Shown here in pieces: positions 47,401 to 56,924 of a DNA stretch of 64,000 bases. Source of the stretch: Streptococcaceae bacterium ESL0687 (GTDB taxonomy: Bacteria; Bacillota; Bacilli; Lactobacillales; Streptococcaceae); contig CP113940.1 in NCBI GenBank assembly GCA_029392475.1, forward strand, positions 1,364,001 to 1,428,000, in the 5' to 3' direction. Each line of letters begins with the position of its first letter. The first letter of the stretch is position 1. Position numbers and translations under genes: made by a program. The notes under the pieces were generated by a model. That model was not told the origin of the DNA and ran no database searches. It saw only the letters and a program-made list of their open reading frames with translations.

Positions 47401-48528
47401 ATGAAGTTAGAAAATATCTCTCTTAGAAATTTCAGGAATTATGATGATTTAAACCTTGATTTTCATCCCAACTTGAATATCTTCCTCGGACAAAATGCCC
47501 AAGGTAAGACCAATATCTTAGAGAGTATTTACTACCTAGCCCTCACTAAAAGTCATAGGACTTCAAGTGATAAGGACCTTCTCAAGTGGGATTCTAAATC
47601 TATGAAGGTAGCTGGAACCCTTGAAAAGCATCAATCTAGGATTCCTCTTGAAATCATAGGGGGGAAGGATGGACGAAAGACCAAGGTCAATCATCTGGTC
47701 CAACAAAAGGTTGCTGACTATATCGGTCAAATGAAGGTTATCATGTTTGCCCCAGAGGATTTATCTGTCATTAAAGGAAGTCCTAGCATGAGACGGCGTT
47801 TTATCGATATGGAAATCAGCCAACTCAGATCCATCTACCTCTATGATTCCATCTACTATGGTAAAATCCTTAAGGAGCGCAATGCCTACTTGAAATTTGA
47901 TAGCAAGAAGATTGACGATACTTATTTAAGCGTCTTAGATGACCAGCTTATTGATTATGGTAGTAAGATTATTGAGCATAGGATAAGCTTCATTAGGCAT
48001 TTAGAAGATTTGGCTAATAAACTTCATTTTAAGCTTAGTCATGGTCTAGAAGATTTGACCATTAGCTATAAGTCAAATGTTTCTTTAAGCGAAGATGCCC
48101 CTACCCTTTCAGGGATTAAAGAAGATTTTAAAAATCAATTATTGAAAAATCGCAGCAAGGAGCTTATCCGCCACCAAACCTTGGTAGGACCTCACCGGGA
48201 TGATTTAGAATTTTTCATTAATGGAATTAATGTTTCAGACTTTGGATCTCAGGGACAGCAAAGGACAACTGCCCTTTCAGTTAGGCTGGCTGAAATTGAT
48301 TTAATTTTTGAGGAAAGTGGTGAATATCCTATTCTCCTTCTTGATGACGTCATGAGTGAACTGGATAACATCAGGCAACTTGACCTGCTTGAGACCATTA
48401 TTGGAAAAACTCAAACCTTTATTACAACAACAACCCTGGACCATTTAAAAAATTTACCAGCTAATATGGAAATTTTTCAGGTTGAAGGCGGAAATATATC
48501 TACTGATGACATAAAAAAAAGAGGCTAA
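47401..48528 (+). CDS. recF: DNA replication and repair protein RecF
   Basis: SMC-like ATPase that loads RecA at gaps via RecR/RecO. The 375-residue protein begins with MKLENISLRNFRNYDDLNL and has Walker A GQNAQGKTN near residue 30, the signature SDFGSQGQQRTTALSVRLAEI near 280, and Walker B PILLLDDVMSELD near 312. It directly follows yaaA and ends at a bidirectional terminator. Confidence 0.97.
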   Translation: MKLENISLRNFRNYDDLNLDFHPNLNIFLGQNAQGKTNILESIYYLALTKSHRTSSDKDLLKWDSKSMKVAGTLEKHQSRIPLEIIGGKDGRKTKVNHLVQQKVADYIGQMKVIMFAPEDLSVIKGSPSMRRRFIDMEISQLRSIYLYDSIYYGKILKERNAYLKFDSKKIDDTYLSVLDDQLIDYGSKIIEHRISFIRHLEDLANKLHFKLSHGLEDLTISYKSNVSLSEDAPTLSGIKEDFKNQLLKNRSKELIRHQTLVGPHRDDLEFFINGINVSDFGSQGQQRTTALSVRLAEIDLIFEESGEYPILLLDDVMSELDNIRQLDLLETIIGKTQTFITTTTLDHLKNLPANMEIFQVEGGNISTDDIKKRG

Positions 48529-48542
48529 GGCCTCTTTTTTTA
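48513..48542. terminator. Bidirectional terminator between recF and ezrA
   Basis: AAAAAAGAGGC (48515-48525) with GCCTCTTTTTT (48530-48540), loop TAAG, at the convergence of the two genes. Confidence 0.9.
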
Positions 48543-50279
48543 TCGAATCTCCCTATAATCAGGAACTTCCTTATTATTGAAGTAGAAGTTACTAATGCGC
48601 TCTACTGCACCTGGTTCTACTGTTTCAAGGGCTTCTGAGATGTCCTCACGAGCTCTGTCATATTCCCACTCATTGTCAAAAATATCTACTGCACGGTTGA
48701 AGGCTTTAGCAACTTCACCGTCAGTTGTTTTATAACGATTTGAGTATTGAATTAGTTGTTCTGAAAGATTGGCATCATCTGTTAGACGATCAGTCGCATC
48801 CTCTAAGATATCCATATCTTCATTACTAATATCTAAAAGGTTTGAAATAGTGTCAATGTTAACTCGAACCTTATTAAGTTCCTTGAAAAGTGACTCTACA
48901 CGAGATGTCGCCATGTAGAATAAATCTAAGTAGGCTTCTGGAAGACCTGGAAGATTCAATTTTTCAACATAACGTTTAATGGCTCTAAGTTCAATGTCAA
49001 AGGCATCCGCTTGCTCTTGAGCTTGCTTTTCAATAACCTTAAGCTTAGAAAGTGAGTCATTAATTGTAACCTGATTGTCCTCAATCTCATTTAAGATATC
49101 AAGGATTTCATTTAAACGATTGTTAAGAGTCGAATTAGCTTCCATACCCTTTTCAACATCTTCTAGTAAAGTGCTAGCATCTTGGCTGGCTTGATCAATT
49201 TGTACTTGATAAGCACGAACTTGAGCCATTTCATTAGCAGTTAAAACATAACTTTGCGAAATGTGATCAATCTCAAGAAGAAGATTTTTATTGTTCTCAC
49301 GGGCATGGGCAATAAAGCTTTCTACCATGCCAATATTTTTTTCAAGTTGCTTACTTGCTGTATATTCGTATTCAAAGACCTTGTAAAGTGATGCTAACTG
49401 GTCTTTAATGACTTTAAGTTCAGCTTCAGCATGGTTAAGGTCAAAACGTTCAGCAAGTTCTGTTGTTTCCTTAACTCGCTTAGAGATTGTCTCAATCTCC
49501 TCATTGAAGTTGATTTCCTCAGGTAGCTTGTAACCAAGCTCTTCAAATCTCTTGTTACCATCCTTAAGTTCAGAAATATCTGCAGGGATTTCTTCATTAA
49601 GGGCCTTAATGATCTCAGGAATCTTCTTAGTAATTTTACCAAGAGCAATGGTGTGCTCTTCAGCAAGTTCTAGAACCTCAGCAGCTTCGATTGGATCTCC
49701 AGTTGAGTTAAGGGTAACAAAATTTGAAAAATCTTCTTCAATATTGTTTAACTGTTTTTCGATTTCATCAATAGTTGTCCCATAGATTTCTGGATTTTCA
49801 GAAATCTCATTACGAAGTTCCTCATAAAGATCAAGAGAGGCTTGGATTTTTGAACTATTTTTTTCCTCTTGAACGGTTAGGTCTTTAATGGCCTGACGAA
49901 TTGATGTAACATCATTTTTCATCAGCTCAAGTTGTTTTTCGCAAGCATCAATTTCAGTTTTAACATTTAAGAAATTAAAGCCACGGTTTAATTCTTCTGC
50001 TTCAAACAGGTGTTTTTCAAGATCAGCAAATGAATTAGCAGACAAATCAACCCATTTTTGATTCCACTCCCTGTAAACACTTTGACTTTGCCCAATTAGG
50101 TGCATTTTTTTAACAGCATCAATCTCGCTTTGAGTTGGAAGATCAAAAAGTTCCTCCTTTTCTTCTTCAAGTTTATGAATACGCTTTTCATTACCTTTAC
50201 GAGTAACCATGATAAAAATATATCCCGCTAAGGCCGCAACGATTATGATGATTAATCCCCAAATAATTGTTGTTGACAT
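48540..50279 (-). CDS. ezrA: Septation ring formation regulator EzrA
   Basis: Membrane-anchored negative regulator of FtsZ ring assembly that also links divisome and wall synthesis. One N-terminal membrane segment (about 4-25, TIIWGLIIIIVAALAGYIFI) is followed by a long cytoplasmic part made of helical spectrin-like repeats, rich in Glu/Lys/Leu heptads, to residue 579. Length and topology match the family in low-GC Gram-positives. ATG follows GGGGAG. Confidence 0.93.
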   Translation of the reverse strand: MSTTIIWGLIIIIVAALAGYIFIMVTRKGNEKRIHKLEEEKEELFDLPTQSEIDAVKKMHLIGQSQSVYREWNQKWVDLSANSFADLEKHLFEAEELNRGFNFLNVKTEIDACEKQLELMKNDVTSIRQAIKDLTVQEEKNSSKIQASLDLYEELRNEISENPEIYGTTIDEIEKQLNNIEEDFSNFVTLNSTGDPIEAAEVLELAEEHTIALGKITKKIPEIIKALNEEIPADISELKDGNKRFEELGYKLPEEINFNEEIETISKRVKETTELAERFDLNHAEAELKVIKDQLASLYKVFEYEYTASKQLEKNIGMVESFIAHARENNKNLLLEIDHISQSYVLTANEMAQVRAYQVQIDQASQDASTLLEDVEKGMEANSTLNNRLNEILDILNEIEDNQVTINDSLSKLKVIEKQAQEQADAFDIELRAIKRYVEKLNLPGLPEAYLDLFYMATSRVESLFKELNKVRVNIDTISNLLDISNEDMDILEDATDRLTDDANLSEQLIQYSNRYKTTDGEVAKAFNRAVDIFDNEWEYDRAREDISEALETVEPGAVERISNFYFNNKEVPDYREIR

Positions 50280-50351
50280 ATATAACTCCCCTAGTCTAAT
50301 AGTCTAAATTGCTTTGTAAATTATACCACAATTTAGATAATTATGATAGTT

Positions 50352-50388
50352 TAAAAAAAAAAAACACCTCAAAAGAGATGTTTTTTTA
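50352..50388 (-). terminator. Terminator of tsf
   Basis: ACACCTC (50364-50370) with GAGATGT (50375-50381), one G-U on the RNA strand, followed by a run of T on the minus strand. Confidence 0.85.
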
Positions 50389-50389
50389 A

Positions 50390-51424
50390 TTATTTGCTTG
50401 CTGCTTTTGTTTGAGCTGCAACTTCTGCTGCAAAGTCGTTTACAGCTTTCTCAATTCCTTCACCAACTTCGAAACGTACGAATGCAACAACTTTTGCATT
50501 TACTGAATCTAAGTAAGCTTCAACTGTTTTGCTGTCGTCCATGATGTAAACTTGAGCAAGAAGTGTGTAAGCTTGGTCAACTTTAGTGTTGTCAAGCATG
50601 AAGCGGTCCATTTTACCTGGAATGATTTTATCCCAGATTTTTTCTGGTTTACCTTCAGCTTTAAGTTCAGCTTCGATGTTTTCTTTTGCTTCAGCAAGTA
50701 CTTCGTCAGTGATTTGAGCACGTGAACCGAATTTAAGAGCTGGAAGTGCTGGTTTGTTAACCATAGCACGTGATTCGTTATCTTGCTCGATAGCGTGGTT
50801 CATTTGTGCAAGTTCATCAGTGATGAATTGTGCATCAAGTTCTTTGTATGAAAGTACTTGTGGTTTCATAGCAGCGATGTGCATTGAAACTTGTTTAGCT
50901 AAAGCGTCATCTCCACCGTCGATAACAGCGATAACCCCGATACGTCCACCATTGTGTTGGTAAGCACCAAAGTGTTGCTCGTCAGTTTTTTCTAAAAGAG
51001 CGAAACGACGGAATGAGATTTTTTCTCCGATTGTAGCTGTAGCGTTAACATAAGCTTCTTCAAGAGTTTCTCCGTTAGCCATTTTAAGAGCCATAGCTGC
51101 TTCGTTGTCAGCAGGACGTCCTTCAGCGATAACTTTAGCTGTTTCGTTTACAAGAGTAACGAATTGGTCGTTTTTAGCTACGAAGTCAGTTTCAGAGTTG
51201 ATTTCAACTACTGCTGCAACGTTACCGTCAACGTAAACACCAGTAAGTCCTTCAGCTGCTACACGGTCAGCTTTTTTAGCTGCCTTAGCCATACCTTTTT
51301 CACGAAGAAGCTCAACAGCTTTTTCCATGTTTCCATCAGTTTCAACTAATGCTTTTTTAGCGTCCATAACACCAGCACCAGAGATTTCGCGTAGTTCTTT
51401 AACTTGAGCTGCAGTAACTGCCAT
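50390..51424 (-). CDS. tsf: Elongation factor Ts
   Basis: Guanine nucleotide exchange factor for EF-Tu. The 344-residue protein starts [27 protein letters not shown] (UBA-like domain), followed by the [10 protein letters not shown] core motif near 78 and the EF-Tu-contact domains. It is the second gene of the conserved rpsB-tsf operon, with a partial terminator in the gap. Codon use is strongly biased, as in highly expressed genes. Confidence 0.97.
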   Translation of the reverse strand: MAVTAAQVKELREISGAGVMDAKKALVETDGNMEKAVELLREKGMAKAAKKADRVAAEGLTGVYVDGNVAAVVEINSETDFVAKNDQFVTLVNETAKVIAEGRPADNEAAMALKMANGETLEEAYVNATATIGEKISFRRFALLEKTDEQHFGAYQHNGGRIGVIAVIDGGDDALAKQVSMHIAAMKPQVLSYKELDAQFITDELAQMNHAIEQDNESRAMVNKPALPALKFGSRAQITDEVLAEAKENIEAELKAEGKPEKIWDKIIPGKMDRFMLDNTKVDQAYTLLAQVYIMDDSKTVEAYLDSVNAKVVAFVRFEVGEGIEKAVNDFAAEVAAQTKAASK

Positions 51425-51452
51425 TTTTCAGTCTCCTTGTTTGATTTTTTAT

Positions 51453-51482
51453 TAAGAAAAGGCGAGGCCAAAGCCCCGCCTT
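51453..51482 (-). terminator. Attenuator-like terminator between rpsB and tsf
   Basis: AAGGCGAGGC (51459-51468) with GCCCCGCCTT (51473-51482), GC-rich 10-pair stem with one G-U, followed on the minus strand by TTTTC. It lies inside the operon, so partial read-through would lower EF-Ts relative to S2. Confidence 0.65.
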
Positions 51483-51514
51483 AGCGTTTGTAACTTTAAA
51501 AAGTTATCCGATTC

Positions 51515-52300
51515 TTACTTGTTGTCACCTTCAACAACTTCAACGATTTCTTCGATTGAATCATCAGAAGAAGTTTCAGTTGCTGCAAGTTTAGCTTCAA
51601 CAGATTCAGCTGCATCTTCACCTTGACGGCCTTCGATGATAGCGTCAGCCATTTTACCAGTGATAAGTTTAACGGCACGGATAGCATCATCATTTGCAGG
51701 GATGATTACATCGATTGGATCTGGGTTAGCGTTAGTGTCAACCATAGCAACGATTGGGATATTAAGTTTAGTTGCTTCTTGAACAGCGATTTGTTCTTTA
51801 TGTGGATCAACAATGTAGATAACGTCTGGGATGCGAGGCATATCAGCGATACCACCTAGGAATTTTTCAAGACGTTCACGTTGTTTGTTAAGTAGAACAA
51901 CTTCTTTCTTAGGTAAAACTTCGAAAGTTCCATCTTCTTCCATACGGTTGATTTCTTTAAGACGTGCGATACGTTTTTGGATAGTTCCCCAGTTAGTTAG
52001 GGTTCCACCAAGCCAACGGTGGTTAATGTAGTATTGACCAGCACGAAGTGCTTCTTCTTTAACAGCTTCAGCTGCTTGTTTTTTAGTACCAACAAATAGT
52101 ACAACAGCTCCATCAGCAGCTGCATTACGCATGTAGTTATATGCGCTATCTGCCATTTTCACAGTTTTTTGTAGGTCGATAACGTGGATTCCGTTACGTT
52201 CTGTGAAGATGTAAGGTTTCATTTTAGGGTTCCAACGGCGTGTTTGGTGACCGAAGTGAACACCTGCTTCTAGTAGTTGTTTCATTGAAATGACTGCCAT
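51515..52300 (-). CDS. rpsB: 30S ribosomal protein S2
   Basis: Structural protein of the small ribosomal subunit, 261 residues. It starts [27 protein letters not shown], the conserved S2 N-terminus, with [20 protein letters not shown] near 160 and an acidic C-terminal tail. The frame extends 16 codons upstream, but the ATG at 52300 is seven bases after AAAGGAGAC. First gene of rpsB-tsf. Confidence 0.97.
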   Translation of the reverse strand: MAVISMKQLLEAGVHFGHQTRRWNPKMKPYIFTERNGIHVIDLQKTVKMADSAYNYMRNAAADGAVVLFVGTKKQAAEAVKEEALRAGQYYINHRWLGGTLTNWGTIQKRIARLKEINRMEEDGTFEVLPKKEVVLLNKQRERLEKFLGGIADMPRIPDVIYIVDPHKEQIAVQEATKLNIPIVAMVDTNANPDPIDVIIPANDDAIRAVKLITGKMADAIIEGRQGEDAAESVEAKLAATETSSDDSIEEIVEVVEGDNK

Positions 52301-52455
52301 TTTGCAAGTCTCCTTTATATTTTGTTTTTTCCCTCTCCCAATCATCAACTTGCCTAAAAGACCCTAGGGCACATAGAAGACAATCCGATTGAAATGTGAA
52401 ATTATAGCTGTAATAACAGCCTTTTTATTATATATTAAATATCTTCATTTGACAA
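52301..52455 (-). promoter_or_regulatory. Promoter and 120-base leader of rpsB-tsf
   Basis: Minus strand TTGTCA (52455-52450), 17-base spacer, TATAAT (52432-52427), near consensus as expected for ribosomal genes. A second TATAAT-like box lies about 25 bases on. The leader of about 120 bases contains short palindromes (GCTGT/ACAGC, AATCGGATT, CCCTAGGG) and may hold an autoregulatory S2-binding site; that is inference. The -35 abuts the end of the exchanger gene. Confidence 0.6.
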
Positions 52456-53431
52456 TAACTATAGATATAAAAATTACATATAAAATCAAAAGAAATATTC
52501 CTTCTTTTTTAGAAATTACGTGAATTTTTGAGTTGTAGATAGAAAGAGCGAACAAGAAGAGGACGAATAAAAGCATAGGAAATATAGCTGTTAGGTAGAT
52601 ACTAGGTATACCTATACCACCGCTAGACATGGCGACTCCTGTCCCTAGAACAAGCAATAAATTTAAAATATTAGCGCCCAGTATGTTACCAATTGCAATT
52701 GCCCCCTGTCCTTTTCTTGTAGCTTGTATAGCTGTTGTAAGTTCTGGTAGGCTAGTTCCAAGGGCTACTACTATAACACCAATAACTGTTTGCGGAATAT
52801 TTATTCGTTCAGCAAATACTTGTATACTGGCCACTAATAGACTCGCTGAAGCTGCCACTAAGAGAGCAAATAATATTATGCTCACTATCAATTTTGCATT
52901 TCCATCAGACTTAACATTTGTTTTTTTAGATAAAAGCAAATTTGTTTCCCTCTTTTTTAGAGGACTATTTCTAAATTGCTCAACGATATAATAAATCATA
53001 AAAATCAGCATTACAAAGCCAACCCATTGGTCTATATATCCCTTAAAATAACTTGCTACAATTGGAATGAGGGATGCCGCTAGAAAAAAGTTATAACTCT
53101 TGCTGGTCTGAATGGTAACTGGTAAGGGGGCAATGAGTGCTGATACTCCTACAATCAAAGTAATATTAGACATGACAGAACCCACAGCATTTCCTAAGGC
53201 CAAATCTGATGATCCATTCAAAATAGCTATGACGGCAGTTGATACTTCTGGAAGGGTGGTTCCAAGTGATACAATTGTTGCCCCAATGACAACCTTGGGA
53301 ATAGCTAAATTCTCTGCTAAAACAACCGAATTTTCCACCATCAAATCAGAAAATTTTGATAGGGCGTAAAGTGATATAAGGAAAATAAAAACTAAAATTA
53401 TTACTGGTAAGTTTAACATCAATCCGTACAT
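52445..53431 (-). CDS. Sodium/calcium exchanger family membrane protein (CaCA)
   Basis: A 328-residue antiporter with about ten membrane segments in two inverted halves. The alpha repeats show the ion-binding signatures GATIVSLGTTLPEVSTAVIA and GVIVVALGTSLPELTTAIQA, each followed by GNAVGSVMSNI or GNILGANILNL. This is the bacterial YrbG-like K-independent Na/Ca exchanger group. The frame extends 30 codons upstream, but ATG at 53431 follows AGAGGAGG at six bases. The upstream leader has terminator-like structure, so expression may be conditional. The transported ion is not certain. Confidence 0.88.
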   Translation of the reverse strand: MYGLMLNLPVIILVFIFLISLYALSKFSDLMVENSVVLAENLAIPKVVIGATIVSLGTTLPEVSTAVIAILNGSSDLALGNAVGSVMSNITLIVGVSALIAPLPVTIQTSKSYNFFLAASLIPIVASYFKGYIDQWVGFVMLIFMIYYIVEQFRNSPLKKRETNLLLSKKTNVKSDGNAKLIVSIILFALLVAASASLLVASIQVFAERINIPQTVIGVIVVALGTSLPELTTAIQATRKGQGAIAIGNILGANILNLLLVLGTGVAMSSGGIGIPSIYLTAIFPMLLFVLFLFALSIYNSKIHVISKKEGIFLLILYVIFISIVIVK

Positions 53432-53454
53432 AAAAGACCTCCTCTGTCTTATAA

Positions 53455-53578
53455 ATAAAAAAAGCGAGATACCAAAAGCTATCTCCCTCCCAAGAAGATA
53501 AACTTGAAGCATCTCGCTCAACCTTAAAAACTATTTTATTGTTGAATTAACTATATCATATAATTAATTTTTCATCAA
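53455..53578 (-). promoter_or_regulatory. Promoter and attenuator-like leader of the exchanger gene
   Basis: Minus strand TTGATG (53578-53573), 17-base spacer, TATAGT (53555-53550) with upstream TG. The leader then has AGCGAGAT (53518-53511), which can pair with ATCTCGCT (53470-53463), directly followed by seven Ts. GAGATA (53485-53480) can pair with the same 3' segment (TATCTC, 53471-53466) or with TATCTT (53500-53495). Such competing stems look like a terminator/antiterminator. It does not match my memory of the yybP-ykoY manganese riboswitch. Confidence 0.5.
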
Positions 53579-53587
53579 ATTTGGTGC

Positions 53588-53617
53588 TTGACTAAACAAG
53601 TGGTAATGGGTTACAAT
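53588..53617 (+). promoter_or_regulatory. Promoter of tRNA-Cys
   Basis: TTGACT (53588-53593), 18-base spacer, TACAAT (53612-53617), about 14 bases before the tRNA. Confidence 0.7.
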
Positions 53618-53630
53618 ATTACAGTAGTTC

Positions 53631-53701
53631 GGCGGCATAGCCAAGTGGTAAGGCACGGCTCTGCAAAAGCTTGATCGTCGGTTCAAATCCGTCTGCCGCC
53701 T
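53631..53701 (+). tRNA. tRNA-Cys (GCA)
   Basis: A 71-base cloverleaf: acceptor GGCGGCA/TGCCGCC with discriminator T, D-arm AGCCAAGTGGTAAGGC, anticodon loop CTGCAAA giving anticodon GCA, and T-arm GTCGGTTCAAATCCGTC with GTTCAAA. The 3' CCA is not encoded. It is a single tRNA unit with its own promoter and terminator. Confidence 0.95.
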
Positions 53702-53713
53702 TAATAAATAACA

Positions 53714-53743
53714 GAAAAAAGAAGACTTGAGGTCTTCTTTTTT
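53714..53743. terminator. Bidirectional terminator after tRNA-Cys
   Basis: AAAAAAGAAGAC (53715-53726) and GTCTTCTTTTTT (53732-53743) form a 12-base stem with T-runs on both strands. Confidence 0.88.
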
Positions 53744-53764
53744 GTTCATCTGAAATTTACTTCA

Positions 53765-53983
53765 TCATAGATTAATCAAATGTAGAAGATTAACTACAAA
53801 AATCGCTAGGGCAACCACTAAAATAATTACAAGTAAAAGACGATAAAGCCCCATTCCCTTCTGATCAGATGCCATTTTGCTTCCAGCAAGATCATCATGC
53901 CAAAAACGGTAGGTAACATAAATTACTAGGACAACTAGCAGTAAGCTTAAAAGCAATGAACTTAATAATAACCAAGTAGCCAT
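53765..53983 (-). CDS. Small membrane protein of 72 residues, unknown function
   Basis: Two hydrophobic segments (about 3-25, LLLSSLLLSLLLVVLVIYV, and 47-70, YRLLLVIILVVALAIFVVNLL) around a short polar loop (RFWHDDLAGSKMASDQKGMG). The ATG follows GGAGGAAAGAAATT, a strong ribosome site, so it is very likely translated. I do not recognise the family. It stands alone between adhE and the tRNA terminator. Confidence 0.7.
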   Translation of the reverse strand: MATWLLLSSLLLSLLLVVLVIYVTYRFWHDDLAGSKMASDQKGMGLYRLLLVIILVVALAIFVVNLLHLINL

Positions 53984-54036
53984 AATTTCTTTCCTCCTAA
54001 TAGATTTTAATTATAAAAATAAGTTCATTTATAGTC

Positions 54037-54078
54037 AAAAAAAGCAGCCCTTTATTATAAGCTAGGGCTGCCTTTTTT
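54037..54078 (-). terminator. Terminator of adhE
   Basis: GCAGCCCT (54044-54051) with AGGGCTGC (54064-54071), followed on the minus strand by seven Ts. Confidence 0.88.
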
Positions 54079-56679
54079 CTATCCCTTGTAGTCGTAAGCT
54101 ACTTGGATAATATTTTTAAGTTCTGAGATTAGAGGTTCTTTAGGGTTGGCAGTTGTACATTGGTCTTCATAAGCTTTTTCAGCCAGGTGATCAACGTCCC
54201 TATCCATTTGTCCTTTAGTAACCCCTTGGGCACTCCAGTTCATAGAAATTCCAACTGAAACTCCTAGATCATAAACTGCCTTGGCAAGAGATTCTACCAA
54301 TTCTTCTGTCGTATTTCCTGGAAGTCCTAGGAAGCGTGCGATATCAGCATAGTCAGTATCAGCACGGAAGAAGTCATATTTAGGGAACATGGCATGTTTT
54401 TGAGGATCTTTTGCATTGTAGCGAATAACATGCGGTAAAAGAATGGCATTAGTACGTCCGTGAGGAATGCTCCAAGCTCCACCAACCTTGTGGGCGATTG
54501 AATGGGTAATACCTAGGAAGGCATTGGCAAAGGCCATACCAGCAATTGTTGATGCATTATGCATCTTCTCACGGGCTTCCTCGTCCCCATTTTTAACTGA
54601 ATCTTCAAGATAGTCAAAGACAAGTTTAATGGCTTGAAGAGATAATCCACGAGTGTAGTCACTTGCCATAACTGATACATAAGACTCAATAGCATGAGTT
54701 AAAACGTCCATTCCAGTATCAGCTGTAACACCTGCTGGGACTGACATTACAAGTTGGGGATCAATAATTGCAATATCAGGAGTCAAAGCATAGTCTGCTA
54801 GAGGGTATTTAGTGTGGTCATCGCTATCAGTAATTACGGCAAATGGTGTAACCTCTGAACCTGTACCTGATGTTGTTGGGATACAGATAAGCTCAGCCTT
54901 TTGAGCATAAGGAATCTTATAGGCACGTTTTCTGATATCAAGGAATTTTTGTTTAGCACCAAAGAAGCTTACGTCTGGGTGTTCAAAAAACATCCACATA
55001 GCTTTGGCAGCATCCATAGCAGAACCACCACCAAGAGCTACAACAACATCTGGGTTAAAGTCCATAAAGACTTCTAATCCCTTGTAAACAGTATTAGTTG
55101 ATGGGTTCGGCTCAACATCTGAGAAGATAGCAACTCGTGGGTTATTTGGATTTTTTTCAAGTTGGGTACGAACTAAGTCAGCATAACCAAATTTAACCAT
55201 TCCTGGGTCACAGACAAGCATTACTCGCTCAGCCTTAATCTGTTGTAGGTAGGTAATTGAATTTTTTTCAAAGTAAACCTTTGGTGGTAATTTGAACCAC
55301 TGCATATTATTTCTTCTTTTAGCTAAAGTTTTTACATTAATCAAATCAAGGGCTCCAACATTATGTGAGATTGAATTGTGTCCATATGATCCACAACCAA
55401 GGGTAAGAGATGGAATCATTTCATTATAAATATTTCCAATTCCACCTTCTGCTGATGGTGTATTTACAAGGACACGGCAGGCTTTCATACGAAGACCAAA
55501 ACGGATTTGTAAATCTTCATCTTCTGTATGAATTACAGCTGTATGTCCAAGACCTCCTAAATTAAGCATGGCTTCAGCCTTATCAAAACCATCTTCTACA
55601 CCATCTGATTTAATAAGTGCTAAAACTGGTGAAAGTTTTTCACGAGATAAAGGATAGTCTTCTCCCACACCGGCAATCTCTGCAAGAAGAAGTTTAGTTC
55701 CTTTTGGTACTTTAATTCCTGCAAGTTTTGCAATGTTTTCAGCCGAGTGACCAACAATCTTTGGATTTACAGCATGGCCATCAGGCTGCATAACAACAGC
55801 TTCAAGTTTTTTAAGCTCACTTGGGTTTGAAACAATATAGCAATTGTGTTTTACAAATTCTCTCTTAACTTGCTCGTAGATTGACTTATCAACGATTGCT
55901 GCCTGTTCACTGGCACAAATCATTCCGTTATCAAAGGTTTTAGATAGGATAATATCATTTACAGCACGTTTTACATGAGCATCACTTGCTAGGTAGCTTG
56001 GTACATTACCAGGACCAACTCCAAGGGCTGGTTTTCCAGTAGAGTAAGCAGCTTTTACCATAGCAGAACCACCTGTCGCAAGAACTGTAGCAACACCTGG
56101 GTGGTTCATAAGAAGGTTGGTAGCCTCAATACTTGGTTTTTCAATCCATGACACACAGTTTTCAGGAGCTCCTGCCTTAATTGCTGCATCTCGAACAATG
56201 CGAGCTGCCTCAGCTGATGATTTTTGCGCTGATGGGTGGAAGGCAAAAACGATTGGATTACGAGTTTTAAGGGCAATCATAGCCTTAAAGATAGTAGTTG
56301 ATGTAGGGTTTGTTGTAGGAGTTACCCCGCAAATAACACCAACTGGTTCTGCAATATGAATTAGTCCAGCCTGATCATCACGGTCAATGACACCGACTGT
56401 TTTATTGTCCTTGATAGCATTCCAAATGTATTCTGAAGCATACATATTTTTAATGGCTTTGTCTTCATAGATTCCACGTCCTGTTTCCTCTACGGCCATC
56501 TTAGCAAGAGGCATGTGCTCATTTAAAGCCGCCATACTCATCTCATGAACAATATGGTCAACTTGCTCTTGGTTAAGTTTTTCAAGTTCTTTAAGGGCAT
56601 AGTTGGCCTTACCAACCAACTCATTAATCATAAGCTCAGTTTCTGAAACTTCAACAGTTTCTACAGTCTTTACTACCAT
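54079..56679 (-). CDS. adhE: Bifunctional acetaldehyde-CoA/alcohol dehydrogenase
   Basis: Converts acetyl-CoA to acetaldehyde and on to ethanol, using two NADH, the main ethanol route of mixed-acid fermentation. The 866-residue protein has an N-terminal aldehyde dehydrogenase (catalytic cysteine in NGMICASEQAAI near residue 250) and a C-terminal iron-dependent alcohol dehydrogenase (GGGSAMDAAKAMW, TTSGTGSEVTPF, iron ligands in GITHSIAHKVGG and IPHGRTNA). ATG at 56679 follows AAAGGAG at five bases; the frame runs nine codons further up. A Rex-like operator at the promoter suggests control by NADH/NAD+. Confidence 0.96.
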   Translation of the reverse strand: MVVKTVETVEVSETELMINELVGKANYALKELEKLNQEQVDHIVHEMSMAALNEHMPLAKMAVEETGRGIYEDKAIKNMYASEYIWNAIKDNKTVGVIDRDDQAGLIHIAEPVGVICGVTPTTNPTSTTIFKAMIALKTRNPIVFAFHPSAQKSSAEAARIVRDAAIKAGAPENCVSWIEKPSIEATNLLMNHPGVATVLATGGSAMVKAAYSTGKPALGVGPGNVPSYLASDAHVKRAVNDIILSKTFDNGMICASEQAAIVDKSIYEQVKREFVKHNCYIVSNPSELKKLEAVVMQPDGHAVNPKIVGHSAENIAKLAGIKVPKGTKLLLAEIAGVGEDYPLSREKLSPVLALIKSDGVEDGFDKAEAMLNLGGLGHTAVIHTEDEDLQIRFGLRMKACRVLVNTPSAEGGIGNIYNEMIPSLTLGCGSYGHNSISHNVGALDLINVKTLAKRRNNMQWFKLPPKVYFEKNSITYLQQIKAERVMLVCDPGMVKFGYADLVRTQLEKNPNNPRVAIFSDVEPNPSTNTVYKGLEVFMDFNPDVVVALGGGSAMDAAKAMWMFFEHPDVSFFGAKQKFLDIRKRAYKIPYAQKAELICIPTTSGTGSEVTPFAVITDSDDHTKYPLADYALTPDIAIIDPQLVMSVPAGVTADTGMDVLTHAIESYVSVMASDYTRGLSLQAIKLVFDYLEDSVKNGDEEAREKMHNASTIAGMAFANAFLGITHSIAHKVGGAWSIPHGRTNAILLPHVIRYNAKDPQKHAMFPKYDFFRADTDYADIARFLGLPGNTTEELVESLAKAVYDLGVSVGISMNWSAQGVTKGQMDRDVDHLAEKAYEDQCTTANPKEPLISELKNIIQVAYDYKG

Positions 56680-56708
56680 CTTTTCTCCTTTATAAGTCAT
56701 TTGCAACT

Positions 56709-56758
56709 TTGTTAATTATTTATCAAAGTTATTATATCACAGACGTAAGAAATGTAAA
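56709..56758 (-). promoter_or_regulatory. adhE promoter with Rex-like operator
   Basis: Minus strand TTTACA (56758-56753), 16-base spacer, TATAAT (56736-56731) with upstream TG. TTGTTAATTATTTATCAA (56709-56726), over the expected start point, differs at one position from the Rex motif TTGTTAANNNNTTAACAA known in clostridia. Rex would release when NADH is high, turning on ethanol formation. Confidence 0.6.
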
Positions 56759-56896
56759 CCATTTTTTGATAATTTTTTCACTATTTTTAGGGTTAAAAAA
56801 CCTTATTTAGCTCTAAAATACTTATATTTAAAGGTTTTTTAGTTAAAATTTGTTAATTTATATTTTAAAAAATGTTATAAAACTAACAAATATCAT

Positions 56897-56924
56897 TAAA
56901 AAAAGAATCTCCAAGAGATTCTTA
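56897..56924 (-). terminator. Terminator of the LMW phosphatase gene
   Basis: AAGAATCTC (56903-56911) with GAGATTCTT (56915-56923), overlapping the gene end and followed on the minus strand by seven Ts. Confidence 0.88.

Noticed and set aside
53455-53530. yybP-ykoY manganese riboswitch upstream of the exchanger
   Set aside because: The leader lacks the GGGGAGUA and conserved internal loop sequences I recall for that class, so only a generic attenuator is claimed.
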